In this document: positions 26,483-35,152 of the stretch, one piece after another
Position numbering within the stretch: the stretch's first letter is position 1
Layout of the letters: each line of letters starts with the position of its first letter
Source: an uncultured Saprospiraceae bacterium
GTDB taxonomy: Bacteria > Bacteroidota > Bacteroidia > Chitinophagales > Saprospiraceae
NCBI GenBank assembly: GCA_937995755.1
Contig: CALKJD010000002.1
Coordinates: 1-64,000 of the forward strand
Direction of reading: 5' to 3'
Length of the DNA stretch: 64,000 nucleotides
The notes under the pieces: generated by a model
The model's database searches: none
Told to the model about the DNA's origin: nothing
Seen by the model: only the letters and a program-made list of their open reading frames with translations
Translations under genes and position numbers: made by a program

Positions 26483-27571
26483 ATGTATAAGCTAATAATC
26501 ATATCTCTGTGTCTACTATCACTCGGAAGTTGTAACGATGAGGTAGCTAGCCAATTTTCACCTAAGCCATCTGCATTAGGAAGGCTAAACCAGATTGAAA
26601 TAATATCAGATGATGAAGTTTGGGAAGGACCAACTGGAGATACTATTAGGTATTATTTTGGTTCCTCGTATCCGATTATGCCTACTCCAGAGCCTATCTT
26701 TGATATGCGCCAGTTCAGCCCTAGTGATTTAGCGTCAGAGCCGTTACGAAAAGAGTTAAGGACATATGTAGTAGTAGCGGACCTTCAAGACGATGAATCG
26801 TCTACCACAAAGATGATACGCAAAGATCTAGGTGAAGAAAGATTTATGAACCTTAAGACAGGTAAAGGATACAGCAGTACAATAGGTCGAGAAAAATGGG
26901 CTCGAAATCAATTGTTGGTATATATCATGGGTAATGGTAAGGCTAATGTCCACAAAGCCATTAGAGAAAACTTTCCTACTATAGCTAAGAAGATAAACGA
27001 GCACGATGAAGATCAGCTTGTAGCGTCTATTTACTCTGTGCGTAGGACCAATCCAGGTATCGAACGAAAGGTGAAAGAAATGTATGGTTTAGATATGGCC
27101 ATTCCTGGAGATTTTAGATTGGCAGTGGAAGACAATGGCCAAAAGCAACTATGGTTACGAAGAGATGATAACAAAGGCGCAATTCTCAATATTATGATGC
27201 ATAGTGTGGACTATGGAGATCAATCTCAGTTCGATACTGAAAACATCAAGAATAGCCTCAATGCGCTTAGTAAGCAATATGTGAAAACTAATACACCAGG
27301 ATCGATAATGGTGATCAATGATGAAGACCTACCTGTATACGATTATGGATACGAGATAGACGGACAATATACGAGAGAGCTTAGAGGAGTGTGGGAAATG
27401 ACTGAGGATTTCATGGCTGGCCCATTTGTAGCGTATGCTATTAATCTTAAGGAATCCAATAAGATTTTATATGTATATGCATTTATATATGGTCCTGGAC
27501 TTATGAAGCGTAACCTAATACAGCAACTCGACCATATAGTGAAAACGTTAAAAGTTGATAGCGCTTCTTAG
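26483..27571 (+). CDS. DUF4837 family lipoprotein
   Basis: A 362-residue predicted lipoprotein: the N-terminal hydrophobic segment ends in a lipobox LGSC, with the acylated Cys at about residue 17. The mature part matches what I recall of DUF4837, a Bacteroidota family of unknown function, with features such as VWEGPTGDTIRYYFG and a C-terminal LDHIVKTLKV. It has its own promoter preceded by a putative operator (26379-26415). It lies between the MoxR gene and an ABC permease, with no evident functional tie. Confidence 0.75.
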   Translation: MYKLIIISLCLLSLGSCNDEVASQFSPKPSALGRLNQIEIISDDEVWEGPTGDTIRYYFGSSYPIMPTPEPIFDMRQFSPSDLASEPLRKELRTYVVVADLQDDESSTTKMIRKDLGEERFMNLKTGKGYSSTIGREKWARNQLLVYIMGNGKANVHKAIRENFPTIAKKINEHDEDQLVASIYSVRRTNPGIERKVKEMYGLDMAIPGDFRLAVEDNGQKQLWLRRDDNKGAILNIMMHSVDYGDQSQFDTENIKNSLNALSKQYVKTNTPGSIMVINDEDLPVYDYGYEIDGQYTRELRGVWEMTEDFMAGPFVAYAINLKESNKILYVYAFIYGPGLMKRNLIQQLDHIVKTLKVDSAS

Positions 27572-27576
27572 TTGCG

Positions 27577-27593
27577 GTATAATTGAATTATAC
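27577..27593. other. 17-bp palindrome after DUF4837 gene
   Basis: Arms GTATAATT and AATTATAC around a single G. The 1-nt centre makes a stable RNA hairpin unlikely, so a protein-binding site for the downstream permease gene (start 27731) is more plausible than a terminator. Weak support. Confidence 0.25.
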
Positions 27594-27730
27594 GTACCGA
27601 TCGACAGTAACTGCTATTATAAAAAGCTCATTTCATCGAGGATATACCTCCATCGCTCTATAATCTTCAATGTATCAAGATTAAAAATTTATCTTAGTGT
27701 AGATTTTTAAAAGGTACAAAATATTCCATA

Positions 27731-28963
27731 TTGAATCCACTAGAAAATGTAAAAGTAGCTTTAGGCTCGATCAAGGATAACTTCCTAAGGTCACTATTGA
27801 CGCTATTGATCATTGCCGTTGGTATTAGTTGTTTGGTAGGGATGCTTACCGCCATTGATGGTATTTACTATTCTATGAATAATAACTTTAATAGAATGGG
27901 AGCTAATTCGTTTACGGTACGAAAAGCAGATGAAACGATAAAGAGTAGTAAGCGTAGAAAAGTAAGTGAGAATATTCTTTTTGACCAAGCGATGGAGTAT
28001 AAAGATAAGTATCATTATGCAGGGTCGATAGTTTCTATCAACACATACTGTACGGGTAATGCAGAGATAAAGTATCGTGATAATAAAACCAACCCTACCA
28101 CCAGAGTAGTAGGTATTGACGAAAACTATTTCACTACATCTTCCTATGAAATCAAAGAAGGAAGAAACTTCTCTATCAATGAAATTTCAAGTGGCAATAA
28201 TAAAGCGATCATAGGTAAGGATATTGTAAAAGATCTATTTGGTGGTAAAGACGAAAAGGCAATCGGTCAAGTAATCTTAGTGGACAATAACAGATACAAA
28301 GTAATAGGAACGCTAGATCAAAAAGGGTCTTCCTCAGGAGGATCTAATGATAGAAGAATATTTATACCATTGCTTAATGCTAAAAAGATATATGGTTATC
28401 CAACAAAACATTATGAGATTACAACCAGTATAGATAATCCAGCATTGATAGACGAAGCAGTTTCGTCTGCCATAGGAAGAATGAGAGTGGTGCGAAATCT
28501 TACTGCATCAGAAGAAAATGATTTTACAATTCGTAAGAGTGATGGTGTACTCAATCAACTTAAGGATATGACATCATCTTTAAGAATAGGAACCATAGTA
28601 ATAGCAGGATTGACTTTATTAGGAGCTGCTATTGGTCTTATGAATATTATGCTCGTAACAGTTACTGAGCGAACAAGAGAAATTGGTGTTCGTAAAGCAT
28701 TGGGAGCAACTAGCGAAAATATTTTATTTCAATTTATGATCGAAGCTGTAGTGATATGTATCATTGGAGGTTTGGTCGGAATTGTATTTGGAATATTACT
28801 TGGATTAGGAGTGACCAAACTTATTGATGGCATATTTGTAGTGCCATGGGATTGGATGCTTCTTGGTATTATTGTTTGTATAGTAGTAGGATTAGCTAGT
28901 GGGTTATATCCAGCCCTAAAGGCATCTAGAATGGACCCTATAGAATCACTTAGGCACGAATAG
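27731..28963 (+). CDS. ABC transporter permease (MacB/FtsX-like)
   Basis: A 410-residue permease of the MacB type: an N-terminal membrane helix (SLLTLLIIAVGISCLVGML, about 21-39), a periplasmic MacB-core domain to about residue 275, then three C-terminal helices. The cytoplasmic loop carries ERTREIGVRKALGAT (about 314-328), the coupling-helix signature, and the end reads GLYPALKASRMDPIESLRHE. The start is TTG, since no better-placed ATG exists. No ATPase subunit or membrane-fusion partner is adjacent, so the cargo is unknown; they may be encoded elsewhere. Confidence 0.88.
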   Translation: MNPLENVKVALGSIKDNFLRSLLTLLIIAVGISCLVGMLTAIDGIYYSMNNNFNRMGANSFTVRKADETIKSSKRRKVSENILFDQAMEYKDKYHYAGSIVSINTYCTGNAEIKYRDNKTNPTTRVVGIDENYFTTSSYEIKEGRNFSINEISSGNNKAIIGKDIVKDLFGGKDEKAIGQVILVDNNRYKVIGTLDQKGSSSGGSNDRRIFIPLLNAKKIYGYPTKHYEITTSIDNPALIDEAVSSAIGRMRVVRNLTASEENDFTIRKSDGVLNQLKDMTSSLRIGTIVIAGLTLLGAAIGLMNIMLVTVTERTREIGVRKALGATSENILFQFMIEAVVICIIGGLVGIVFGILLGLGVTKLIDGIFVVPWDWMLLGIIVCIVVGLASGLYPALKASRMDPIESLRHE

Positions 28964-28985
28964 TAAAAGCACTGTAAGATTTCAA

Positions 28986-29006
28986 TTTAATTGTAGCGCA
29001 ATTAAA
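28986..29006. terminator. Possible hairpin between convergent genes
   Basis: Arms TTTAATTG and CAATTAAA with a 5-nt loop (TAGCG), placed between the stops of the permease and the DUF2851 gene. AT-rich stem and no long T-run; a weak bidirectional terminator is possible. Confidence 0.35.
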
Positions 29007-29030
29007 AATAGGCTTGGTGTACCTTAATAA

Positions 29031-30317
29031 TTACAGCCTAAATAATTGATTGCCTACCGCGCAACTCATACATTTTTTCTCGTCACAATATTTACTTTTT
29101 AATTGTATTAGCCCTTGTGAGAAATATGCAGATTCTGCCTTGATGCCAAGCTCTTTCCAAAGTTTTGTGATTTTATTTATTTCTGGTTTGGTGGCTTCTA
29201 AGTAAGCTATAGATTTATCTTGGTATGATTCATTTCCGATTTGTTTACCAAATAAAAAGAGTAACGGAACTACTACATTGATAACTACGATTTGAATTAA
29301 GTTATCACCGATCGGTTTTTCTTTATAGATAGAATCTGTACTAAATCGATAATGGTCTGACCAATACTCAGATGGAGATACCTTCAAGATGTTATTGACG
29401 TCTTTTACGTTTTTGGTATCTAAAATTTTCGAAAAAATAGATCGGTGCTGGTGCATGATAGATGCTAGTTGTGCAATCCTGATTGTGGGAAAGTTAGCTG
29501 GTCTCATACGTGCAAATTTCCATCCAACAGGTTCTATGTTTTCTAGTTGATACTTGATTGCTAAGTGCTTATATTCTATTCTGAGTTGTTGATAGTATTG
29601 GTCGCCATCACTGGACAATAGCATTCCTGCCTGTCCAAACAGTAACGCTTCAATCTGCGTCAAATTATTGCCGATCTTCCATATTATATTGATGTCGAAC
29701 GATCTTGCTAATTGCTCAAATGGTTCAGCATTGATCTTGAGGCCCATGTATTTTGCAAGAGCAATAAAGAAGACTTGATTCCAATCATTCTCTGTATATT
29801 TAAGTAGATTGGTTAGATAAACCGTTTTAGCTTCGAGGCGCTCTATGAGTACATTATGTAACCATAGATTCATTCTACTGAGATCTACATTAGAGATAAA
29901 TTTTTCGCAAGGAATGCGCAGCTCATTTTGCATTAACTCAGCATACCTTTTTATCAAATCTTGATTGACATATTGTGAAATAACCAAAGTGGCAATTGGT
30001 TTGCCATTTTGATCTAGTATCTCTTTGTCGTGTTCCCACACTACATGTAACACCACATTGTCATAGGCAGGATCACCGGTATGTTTGTGTCTGTCCCAAT
30101 CACTAGAGCTGATATGCATTTCTACATTTCCAGCCCAAGTGGTGTCCCCAATTTTTATTTTTCCATTTGAAAAATCAGGCCCACTATGATGATTGTGTGA
30201 GCCCCAGTTTATGATTTTTACTTCTTGTCCTGTAGTGGTAGTGAGGTTGTCATATACAAACCGTTTAGTTTTCCATAGGTAATGTATAAGGTCTTCATTG
30301 AGTGCATTCTGTAACAT
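29031..30317 (-). CDS. DUF2851 family protein
   Basis: A 428-residue soluble protein of DUF2851, a family found mainly in Bacteroidota and of unknown function. Recognisable parts are NWGSHNHHSGPDFSNGKIKI (about 35-54), GNVEMHISSSDWDRHKH (about 64-80), which resembles a metal- or nucleic-acid-binding loop, and the C-terminal CDEKKCMSCAVG with closely spaced cysteines. Its start is 3 bp from the folA stop, so it is the last gene of an rnr-folA-DUF2851 string. Confidence 0.8.
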   Translation of the reverse strand: MLQNALNEDLIHYLWKTKRFVYDNLTTTTGQEVKIINWGSHNHHSGPDFSNGKIKIGDTTWAGNVEMHISSSDWDRHKHTGDPAYDNVVLHVVWEHDKEILDQNGKPIATLVISQYVNQDLIKRYAELMQNELRIPCEKFISNVDLSRMNLWLHNVLIERLEAKTVYLTNLLKYTENDWNQVFFIALAKYMGLKINAEPFEQLARSFDINIIWKIGNNLTQIEALLFGQAGMLLSSDGDQYYQQLRIEYKHLAIKYQLENIEPVGWKFARMRPANFPTIRIAQLASIMHQHRSIFSKILDTKNVKDVNNILKVSPSEYWSDHYRFSTDSIYKEKPIGDNLIQIVVINVVVPLLFLFGKQIGNESYQDKSIAYLEATKPEINKITKLWKELGIKAESAYFSQGLIQLKSKYCDEKKCMSCAVGNQLFRL

Positions 30318-30320
30318 GAC

Positions 30321-30812
30321 CTATTTTCTTTCGTATGTTTTAAAATTAAAATTATGGTCGTCTCGTTCTCCCTTCTGTCTGGGGTCTTCAGACATTAAAT
30401 TCCAATTTTCGTAATCGATTTCCGGAAAGCGGACATCACCTTCTGGCTCGGCATCCACTTCTGTGATGTAGAGTTTGTCAACGATATCCATTGTTTGTTC
30501 GTATATCATGCCTCCACCTGTAATGAATACTTCGGTTTCACCTCTCTCTTGAGCAATCTCTAATGCTTCTGGAATTGAGTGAACAACAATACAGTTGCTC
30601 GCAATAAAATAAGGATCTCTAGTAACAATAATATTGGTCCTGTTGGGTAACGGCTTACCTATAGAAAGAAAACTTTTGCGTCCCATAATAATATGGTGCC
30701 CAGTGGTCTGTTTCTTAAAATACTTAAGGTCTGTCGATAGCCTCCATGGGATATCATTGTTGTTTCCGATTACTCTATTCTTTGCTACTGCTACTATTGA
30801 TGATATGATCAT
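30321..30812 (-). CDS. folA: Dihydrofolate reductase
   Basis: A 163-residue enzyme that reduces dihydrofolate to tetrahydrofolate with NADPH. Typical blocks: IVAVAKNRVIGNNNDIPWRL with the following DLKYFK (Asp about 27), IIMGRKSFLSIGKPLPNR (about 41-58) and VFITGGGMIYEQ (about 94-105). Length equals the family norm. It starts 28 bp after the rnr stop; TATCTTTA, one base off the -7 consensus, sits at 30817-30824 just before the ATG and may give a separate short-leader transcript. Confidence 0.96.
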   Translation of the reverse strand: MIISSIVAVAKNRVIGNNNDIPWRLSTDLKYFKKQTTGHHIIMGRKSFLSIGKPLPNRTNIIVTRDPYFIASNCIVVHSIPEALEIAQERGETEVFITGGGMIYEQTMDIVDKLYITEVDAEPEGDVRFPEIDYENWNLMSEDPRQKGERDDHNFNFKTYERK

Positions 30813-30839
30813 GAGGTAAAGATAGTTAAATGCAATAAT

Positions 30840-33023
30840 TTACTCTTCTTCTAATAATTCAAAATCGATTAATCTGTTTGCAATGTCAGTACCTAATACT
30901 TTCACTTTTACACGATCTCCCATTTTGATTTCGTCTCCACTTCTATTTCCAATCGCCTTTAGTCGGCTATCTGCTACTGTATAATTTTCTGGTAAAGTAC
31001 TGAACTTGATTAATCCTTCAGCCTTACTATCAACTAACTCTACAAATATTCCTTTCTCGATCATACCTGATATACGGCCTTCAAATGTATTACCAATCTG
31101 ATCAGCCATGTATTCTACTTGCTTATACTTAATAGATTCTCTTTCTGCTTGTGTAGCATTACGCTCTTGAGAAGAGATATGTTTACATTTTTGCTCTAGA
31201 GCTTCTTTGTCTACACGCTTAGTATTTCCCTCTAAATTTTTAAATAATATACGATGGGTTAATACATCTGAATATCTACGTATAGGTGAAGTAAAGTGAG
31301 AATAGAATTCAAACCCTAAACCGTAATGTCCAATATTTTCAGAGGAGTACGCTGCTTTGGACATTGTTCGTATGGCTAATGGTTCAAGCATTTTAAGTTG
31401 CTCGTTTACTTTAGCTGCTTCAGCCAATGCATTGAATGATTCCGCTATTTGCTTTGGAGTATCGATGTGCATTTTATATCCAAGTGCTTTTGCGAAAAGA
31501 GCAAAATCTACAAGTTTGTCTGGATTAGGTTCATCATGAATTCTATAGACGAATGGAATTTCTATTTTATCTTTTTTGGAGATGTATTTTGCCACAGACC
31601 TATTTGCCAAAAGCATAAAGTCTTCTACGAGCATGTGCGCATCTTTACGTTCTTTTACGTAAGTATCGATAGGCTTGCCGTCTTCATCCAATATGAAACG
31701 AACCTCTTCAGATTCGAATGATATTGATCCATCTTTGTATCTAGCTTCACGTAGTTTATGATGGATTTTATTTAGAATATTAAGTTCTTCCTGGAAGTCG
31801 CCTTCTTTGGTATCTAATCTCTCTTGTGCTTCTTCATAAGTGAATCTTCTGTCCGAATGAATCACAGTACGCCCAAACCATTCAGATTTTACCTTACCAT
31901 TTTTCTTCATTTCAAACACAGCAGAGAAGGTATACTTATCTTCATGTGGGTTTAGCGAACAAAGATCATTTGATAATTCTTCTGGTAGCATTGGTAATAC
32001 TCTATCCACCAAGTATACCGATGTAGATCTTTTGAGAGCTTCTTTATCTAGCGCAGAATCCTCTTCCAAATAATGTGCTACATCAGCGATATGTACACCG
32101 ATTTCGTAGTTTCCATTTTCAAGCACTTTGAAGGATAGCGCATCGTCAAAATCTTTTGCAGTTTCTGGATCTATAGTAAAGGTCGTCGTATCACGCATAT
32201 CTCTTCTGCGCGCTATTTCGCTATCGGTTATTTCTCTAGATATTGCTGCAGCTTCATCCATTACCTCTTGTGGAAAATGAAGTTCAAAGCCATTATCTAA
32301 CAGAATTGACTGCATAGCCATATCATTGTCAGATTGATTTTCTAATACTTCAAGTATTCTACCGTAGAACGGTTTATGTTGATTTTTGCCCCACTTAGTT
32401 ATTTCTAGTAATACATGATCACCATCTTCTGCACCATTGAGGTTTTTATCCTTGATTTGGATCTCATTGATTTCTTCTGTCGAGACAGGATATACGATCC
32501 ATACATTACCACTATTCTTTATTGTACCAAGTACCTGTGATAGTGCTCTTGTGATGATTTCAGTTATTTTTCCTTCAGGCTTTCTTTTACCTGGAATCAT
32601 TGACATCTCTACACGTACGATGTCATTATTCATCGCTCCTTTTAGATTCTTAGGATGTACAAATATATCTTCTTCATAATCATCAGAAACGATATATCCT
32701 GCACCTGTTCTAGTCATGTCCACTTTACCAGTAAAGCTTTTTTTAGGATGCACTTTATGTGAGCGATCCATTGAATTGTTATTGTTCCACGTGAACTTGT
32801 TGTCCGATCCAGCCATGATCCATTTGTCTTGGCACATGTACTCCAGTGCATTTTGTACGGAGTCTTTACTGTTCTTAAGATCTAGTTTGGATATAATGCT
32901 TCGTGCATTGTAATACTTTCGCTTATTGTCTGCGAAAAATTTAGATAATTCTATTATAAGGTGTTTTCTAGAAAGAGATGATTTTTGTACTCTTCTTCTT
33001 GAGCCTTGTCTTTTGTGTTTCAT
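30840..33023 (-). CDS. rnr: Ribonuclease R
   Basis: A 727-residue 3'-5' exoribonuclease of the RNB family. Order of domains: an N-terminal winged-helix region (about 25-75), cold-shock-type OB domains (to about 240), the RNB catalytic domain beginning near DPETAKDFDDALSF (about 288-301) with its metal-binding aspartates, and a C-terminal S1 domain (FEGRISGMIEKGIFVELV, about 643-660). The Lys-rich tail seen in some RNase R proteins is short or missing. Likely first gene of a unit with folA and the DUF2851 gene. Confidence 0.95.
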   Translation of the reverse strand: MKHKRQGSRRRVQKSSLSRKHLIIELSKFFADNKRKYYNARSIISKLDLKNSKDSVQNALEYMCQDKWIMAGSDNKFTWNNNNSMDRSHKVHPKKSFTGKVDMTRTGAGYIVSDDYEEDIFVHPKNLKGAMNNDIVRVEMSMIPGKRKPEGKITEIITRALSQVLGTIKNSGNVWIVYPVSTEEINEIQIKDKNLNGAEDGDHVLLEITKWGKNQHKPFYGRILEVLENQSDNDMAMQSILLDNGFELHFPQEVMDEAAAISREITDSEIARRRDMRDTTTFTIDPETAKDFDDALSFKVLENGNYEIGVHIADVAHYLEEDSALDKEALKRSTSVYLVDRVLPMLPEELSNDLCSLNPHEDKYTFSAVFEMKKNGKVKSEWFGRTVIHSDRRFTYEEAQERLDTKEGDFQEELNILNKIHHKLREARYKDGSISFESEEVRFILDEDGKPIDTYVKERKDAHMLVEDFMLLANRSVAKYISKKDKIEIPFVYRIHDEPNPDKLVDFALFAKALGYKMHIDTPKQIAESFNALAEAAKVNEQLKMLEPLAIRTMSKAAYSSENIGHYGLGFEFYSHFTSPIRRYSDVLTHRILFKNLEGNTKRVDKEALEQKCKHISSQERNATQAERESIKYKQVEYMADQIGNTFEGRISGMIEKGIFVELVDSKAEGLIKFSTLPENYTVADSRLKAIGNRSGDEIKMGDRVKVKVLGTDIANRLIDFELLEEE

Positions 33024-33147
33024 TGTTATTGTATTTAGTGCCTTTCGGCTGCATTCTATTTTTGGGTTTTATTTTGACCCATTGCAGTTTTAGCCTGCCT
33101 TTAATGTACTTGGAAGTAATATTTTCTTCCGTATAATGCTTTTTTTA

Positions 33148-33176
33148 AAACGATTCCTCTCAGAGAGGTCTCGTTT
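33148..33176 (-). terminator. Hairpin downstream of the 33252-33776 gene
   Basis: A two-part stem: outer arms AAACGA/TCGTTT and inner arms CCTCTC/GAGAGG. It lies about 75 nt past the stop of the small minus-strand gene. The T-run on the minus strand is only four bases, so this is a probable rather than certain terminator. Confidence 0.4.
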
Positions 33177-33251
33177 GTATTGTGTAGTTTCTAAAAATAG
33201 TCTAGAAAGGTTTCTTTTGTTCGAAATCCAACGCAGGATAAATCTAACTTA

Positions 33252-33776
33252 TTAATCACCAAAACTGAAGAGTATATCTCCAGTGGTTTGTATTTCCATG
33301 GTGAAAGCTTGACTCTGATCTGCACTGTATTCTCCTTCTGCAGATCCTGCACCTGCGATGATATGTATAATCATATCTGGATCGATACTAGCAACAGACT
33401 TTTTGATGATTTCATTTTCTGTGACCGTACTTCCTATAACCTTTCGGCTAATCATGGTTGGCGTCTCAGCTCTCGCATCTATAGTTACTAATATAAATTC
33501 ATATTTGAGTAGACCTCCTTTCCAATATACAAAGGCATGATAATCCTCATTACTATCAACTAGGACACATGGTACTACTTCTGTATATTCATCTAGTTCA
33601 CCTTCCCATTCGGCGATGACTGTTTGTATTATGGAATTAGGAATAGGTGGATTCTCGTTAGAAAATACATTGAGTGTTTCATCGGTAAATACTACAGGTA
33701 GTTCTACTTCTGGAAAAAATTGTAGTAACTCACTTATGGTTACTGGCTTCGTTTTGTCTTGCATATATGTATTCAA
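33252..33776 (-). CDS. Hypothetical acidic cytosolic protein
   Basis: I do not recognise this 174-residue protein. It has no signal peptide or membrane helix and is acidic. It opens with TISELLQFFPEVELPVVFTDE, quoted only to its first 20 residues as a short helix and strand, and has several strands (HAFVYWKGGLLKYEFILVT). A second in-frame ATG four codons in (MQDKTKP) is an equally good start. A near-consensus box CAACTTTG on the minus strand lies about 35 nt upstream. It stands alone between rnr and pyrD. Confidence 0.6.
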   Translation of the reverse strand: MNTYMQDKTKPVTISELLQFFPEVELPVVFTDETLNVFSNENPPIPNSIIQTVIAEWEGELDEYTEVVPCVLVDSNEDYHAFVYWKGGLLKYEFILVTIDARAETPTMISRKVIGSTVTENEIIKKSVASIDPDMIIHIIAGAGSAEGEYSADQSQAFTMEIQTTGDILFSFGD

Positions 33777-33894
33777 ATAATTACACCGTATAAAATGATG
33801 CTACAAAGTTGGTGATAATCCATACAATATCTGTTATCAGACCATTACGTATTCAAAAACTATGTGTAATGTCAATTAATAGTATCTGAGTGGT

Positions 33895-33902
33895 TACCTT
33901 TG
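33895..33902 (+). promoter_or_regulatory. Bacteroidota -7 promoter box (TACCTTTG)
   Basis: Exact TAnnTTTG match. Its last three bases form the TTG that would open the longest pyrD reading frame, which therefore cannot be the translated start from this promoter. Supports the start at 33942. Confidence 0.55.
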
Positions 33903-33941
33903 AGGAGAAATCATTTTCCAGATAGAAAACGCCAAAGAACC

Positions 33942-34970
33942 TTGTATAGATACATACTTAAACCCATTTTATTCAGATTCGTTCCTGAGAAGGCACATAA
34001 TATTACTGTCCGTCTATTTAAAGCGTTACTTTCTATACCTGGCGGAGGCTGGCTGACGAAAAAAATGTTTGGCTATGAAAGTAAAAACTCTAGTGTAACT
34101 ATAGATGGACTCACTTTTCCTAATGCTGTAGGTTTGGCCGCTGGCTTTGATAAGGATGGTAAATACTACCATGATATGAGTAAGTTGGGTTTTGGATTTG
34201 TAGAAATAGGCACAGTCACACCTCTTCCTCAAGTAGGGAATCCACAACCTAGATTGTTTAGAGTCCCAGCGGATAAGGGGATTATCAATCGAATGGGTTT
34301 TAATAATGATGGCGTGGATGCTATGGTAGAGCGTATTCGCAAATACGGTAAGCCAGATCATTGTATACTAGGAGGCAATATTGGTAAAAATAAAGTTACG
34401 CCAAACGATAAAGCCGTAGAGGACTATATTATCTGTTTTGAAAAGCTATACGACCTAGTAGATTATTTTGTGGTAAATGTAAGCTCACCAAACACTCCTG
34501 GTTTGAGAGAGCTACAGGATAAAAAGCCATTGTCTATTATATTGAATGCATTGACAAAACGCAATAAGAACAAGAAGCCTTTATTTCTAAAGATAGCTCC
34601 AGATCTTACAGAAGGGCAACTTGATGATATCATAGATCTAGTAGAAGAGACAGGAATCACAGGATTAATAGCTACTAATACTACGATAGACAGGCAGGGA
34701 CTATCTACTCCTGCTAAAGATATTGACTCTATAGGAAACGGTGGACTAAGTGGAGCGCCTTTGACTAATAGAGCTACAGAGGTAATTAGATACCTTCACG
34801 AAAAGAGCCATGGTGCATTCCCTATCATAGGTGTGGGAGGTATTTGTAGTGGCCAAGATGCCGTAGATAAGATTAAAGCTGGTGCTTCTTTAGTACAGAT
34901 ATACTCTGGACTGATATATGCTGGTCCAGATCTAGTAAAGGAAGCCAAAAAAGCGATTGCTCAGATGTAA
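33942..34970 (+). CDS. pyrD: Dihydroorotate dehydrogenase (quinone), class 2
   Basis: A 342-residue FMN enzyme that oxidises dihydroorotate in pyrimidine synthesis and passes electrons to quinone. Class 2 features: the N-terminal amphipathic membrane segment (YILKPILFRFVPEKAHN), GLAAGFDKDGKYY, GFVEIGTVTPLPQVGNPQPR, NVSSPNTPGLRELQ with the catalytic Ser, and IGVGGICSGQDA. The start is placed at a TTG at 33942: the longer frame from 33900 begins inside the -7 promoter box, and the protein then opens as MYRYILKP, like relatives. The longer form adds 14 unsupported residues. Confidence 0.9.
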   Translation: MYRYILKPILFRFVPEKAHNITVRLFKALLSIPGGGWLTKKMFGYESKNSSVTIDGLTFPNAVGLAAGFDKDGKYYHDMSKLGFGFVEIGTVTPLPQVGNPQPRLFRVPADKGIINRMGFNNDGVDAMVERIRKYGKPDHCILGGNIGKNKVTPNDKAVEDYIICFEKLYDLVDYFVVNVSSPNTPGLRELQDKKPLSIILNALTKRNKNKKPLFLKIAPDLTEGQLDDIIDLVEETGITGLIATNTTIDRQGLSTPAKDIDSIGNGGLSGAPLTNRATEVIRYLHEKSHGAFPIIGVGGICSGQDAVDKIKAGASLVQIYSGLIYAGPDLVKEAKKAIAQM

Positions 34971-35152
34971 GTGATAGTAATCAATCAGAATTAATTAATA
35001 TTAAGACATAACGTATTCATAACTGTCTTGAAATCAGTAGATTTTACAATAAAAGGATGTTTTTTACCCTTCTAATCCTAAAGTCAGGTTAAAAAGGCAG
35101 CGAAACCAATGTAATTACGTAATACTATAGTTAATATTGCACCCAATTTTCG

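Noticed and set aside
34026-34361. 111-codon minus-strand frame inside pyrD
   Set aside because: Antisense to a conserved enzyme; no motif or start signal.
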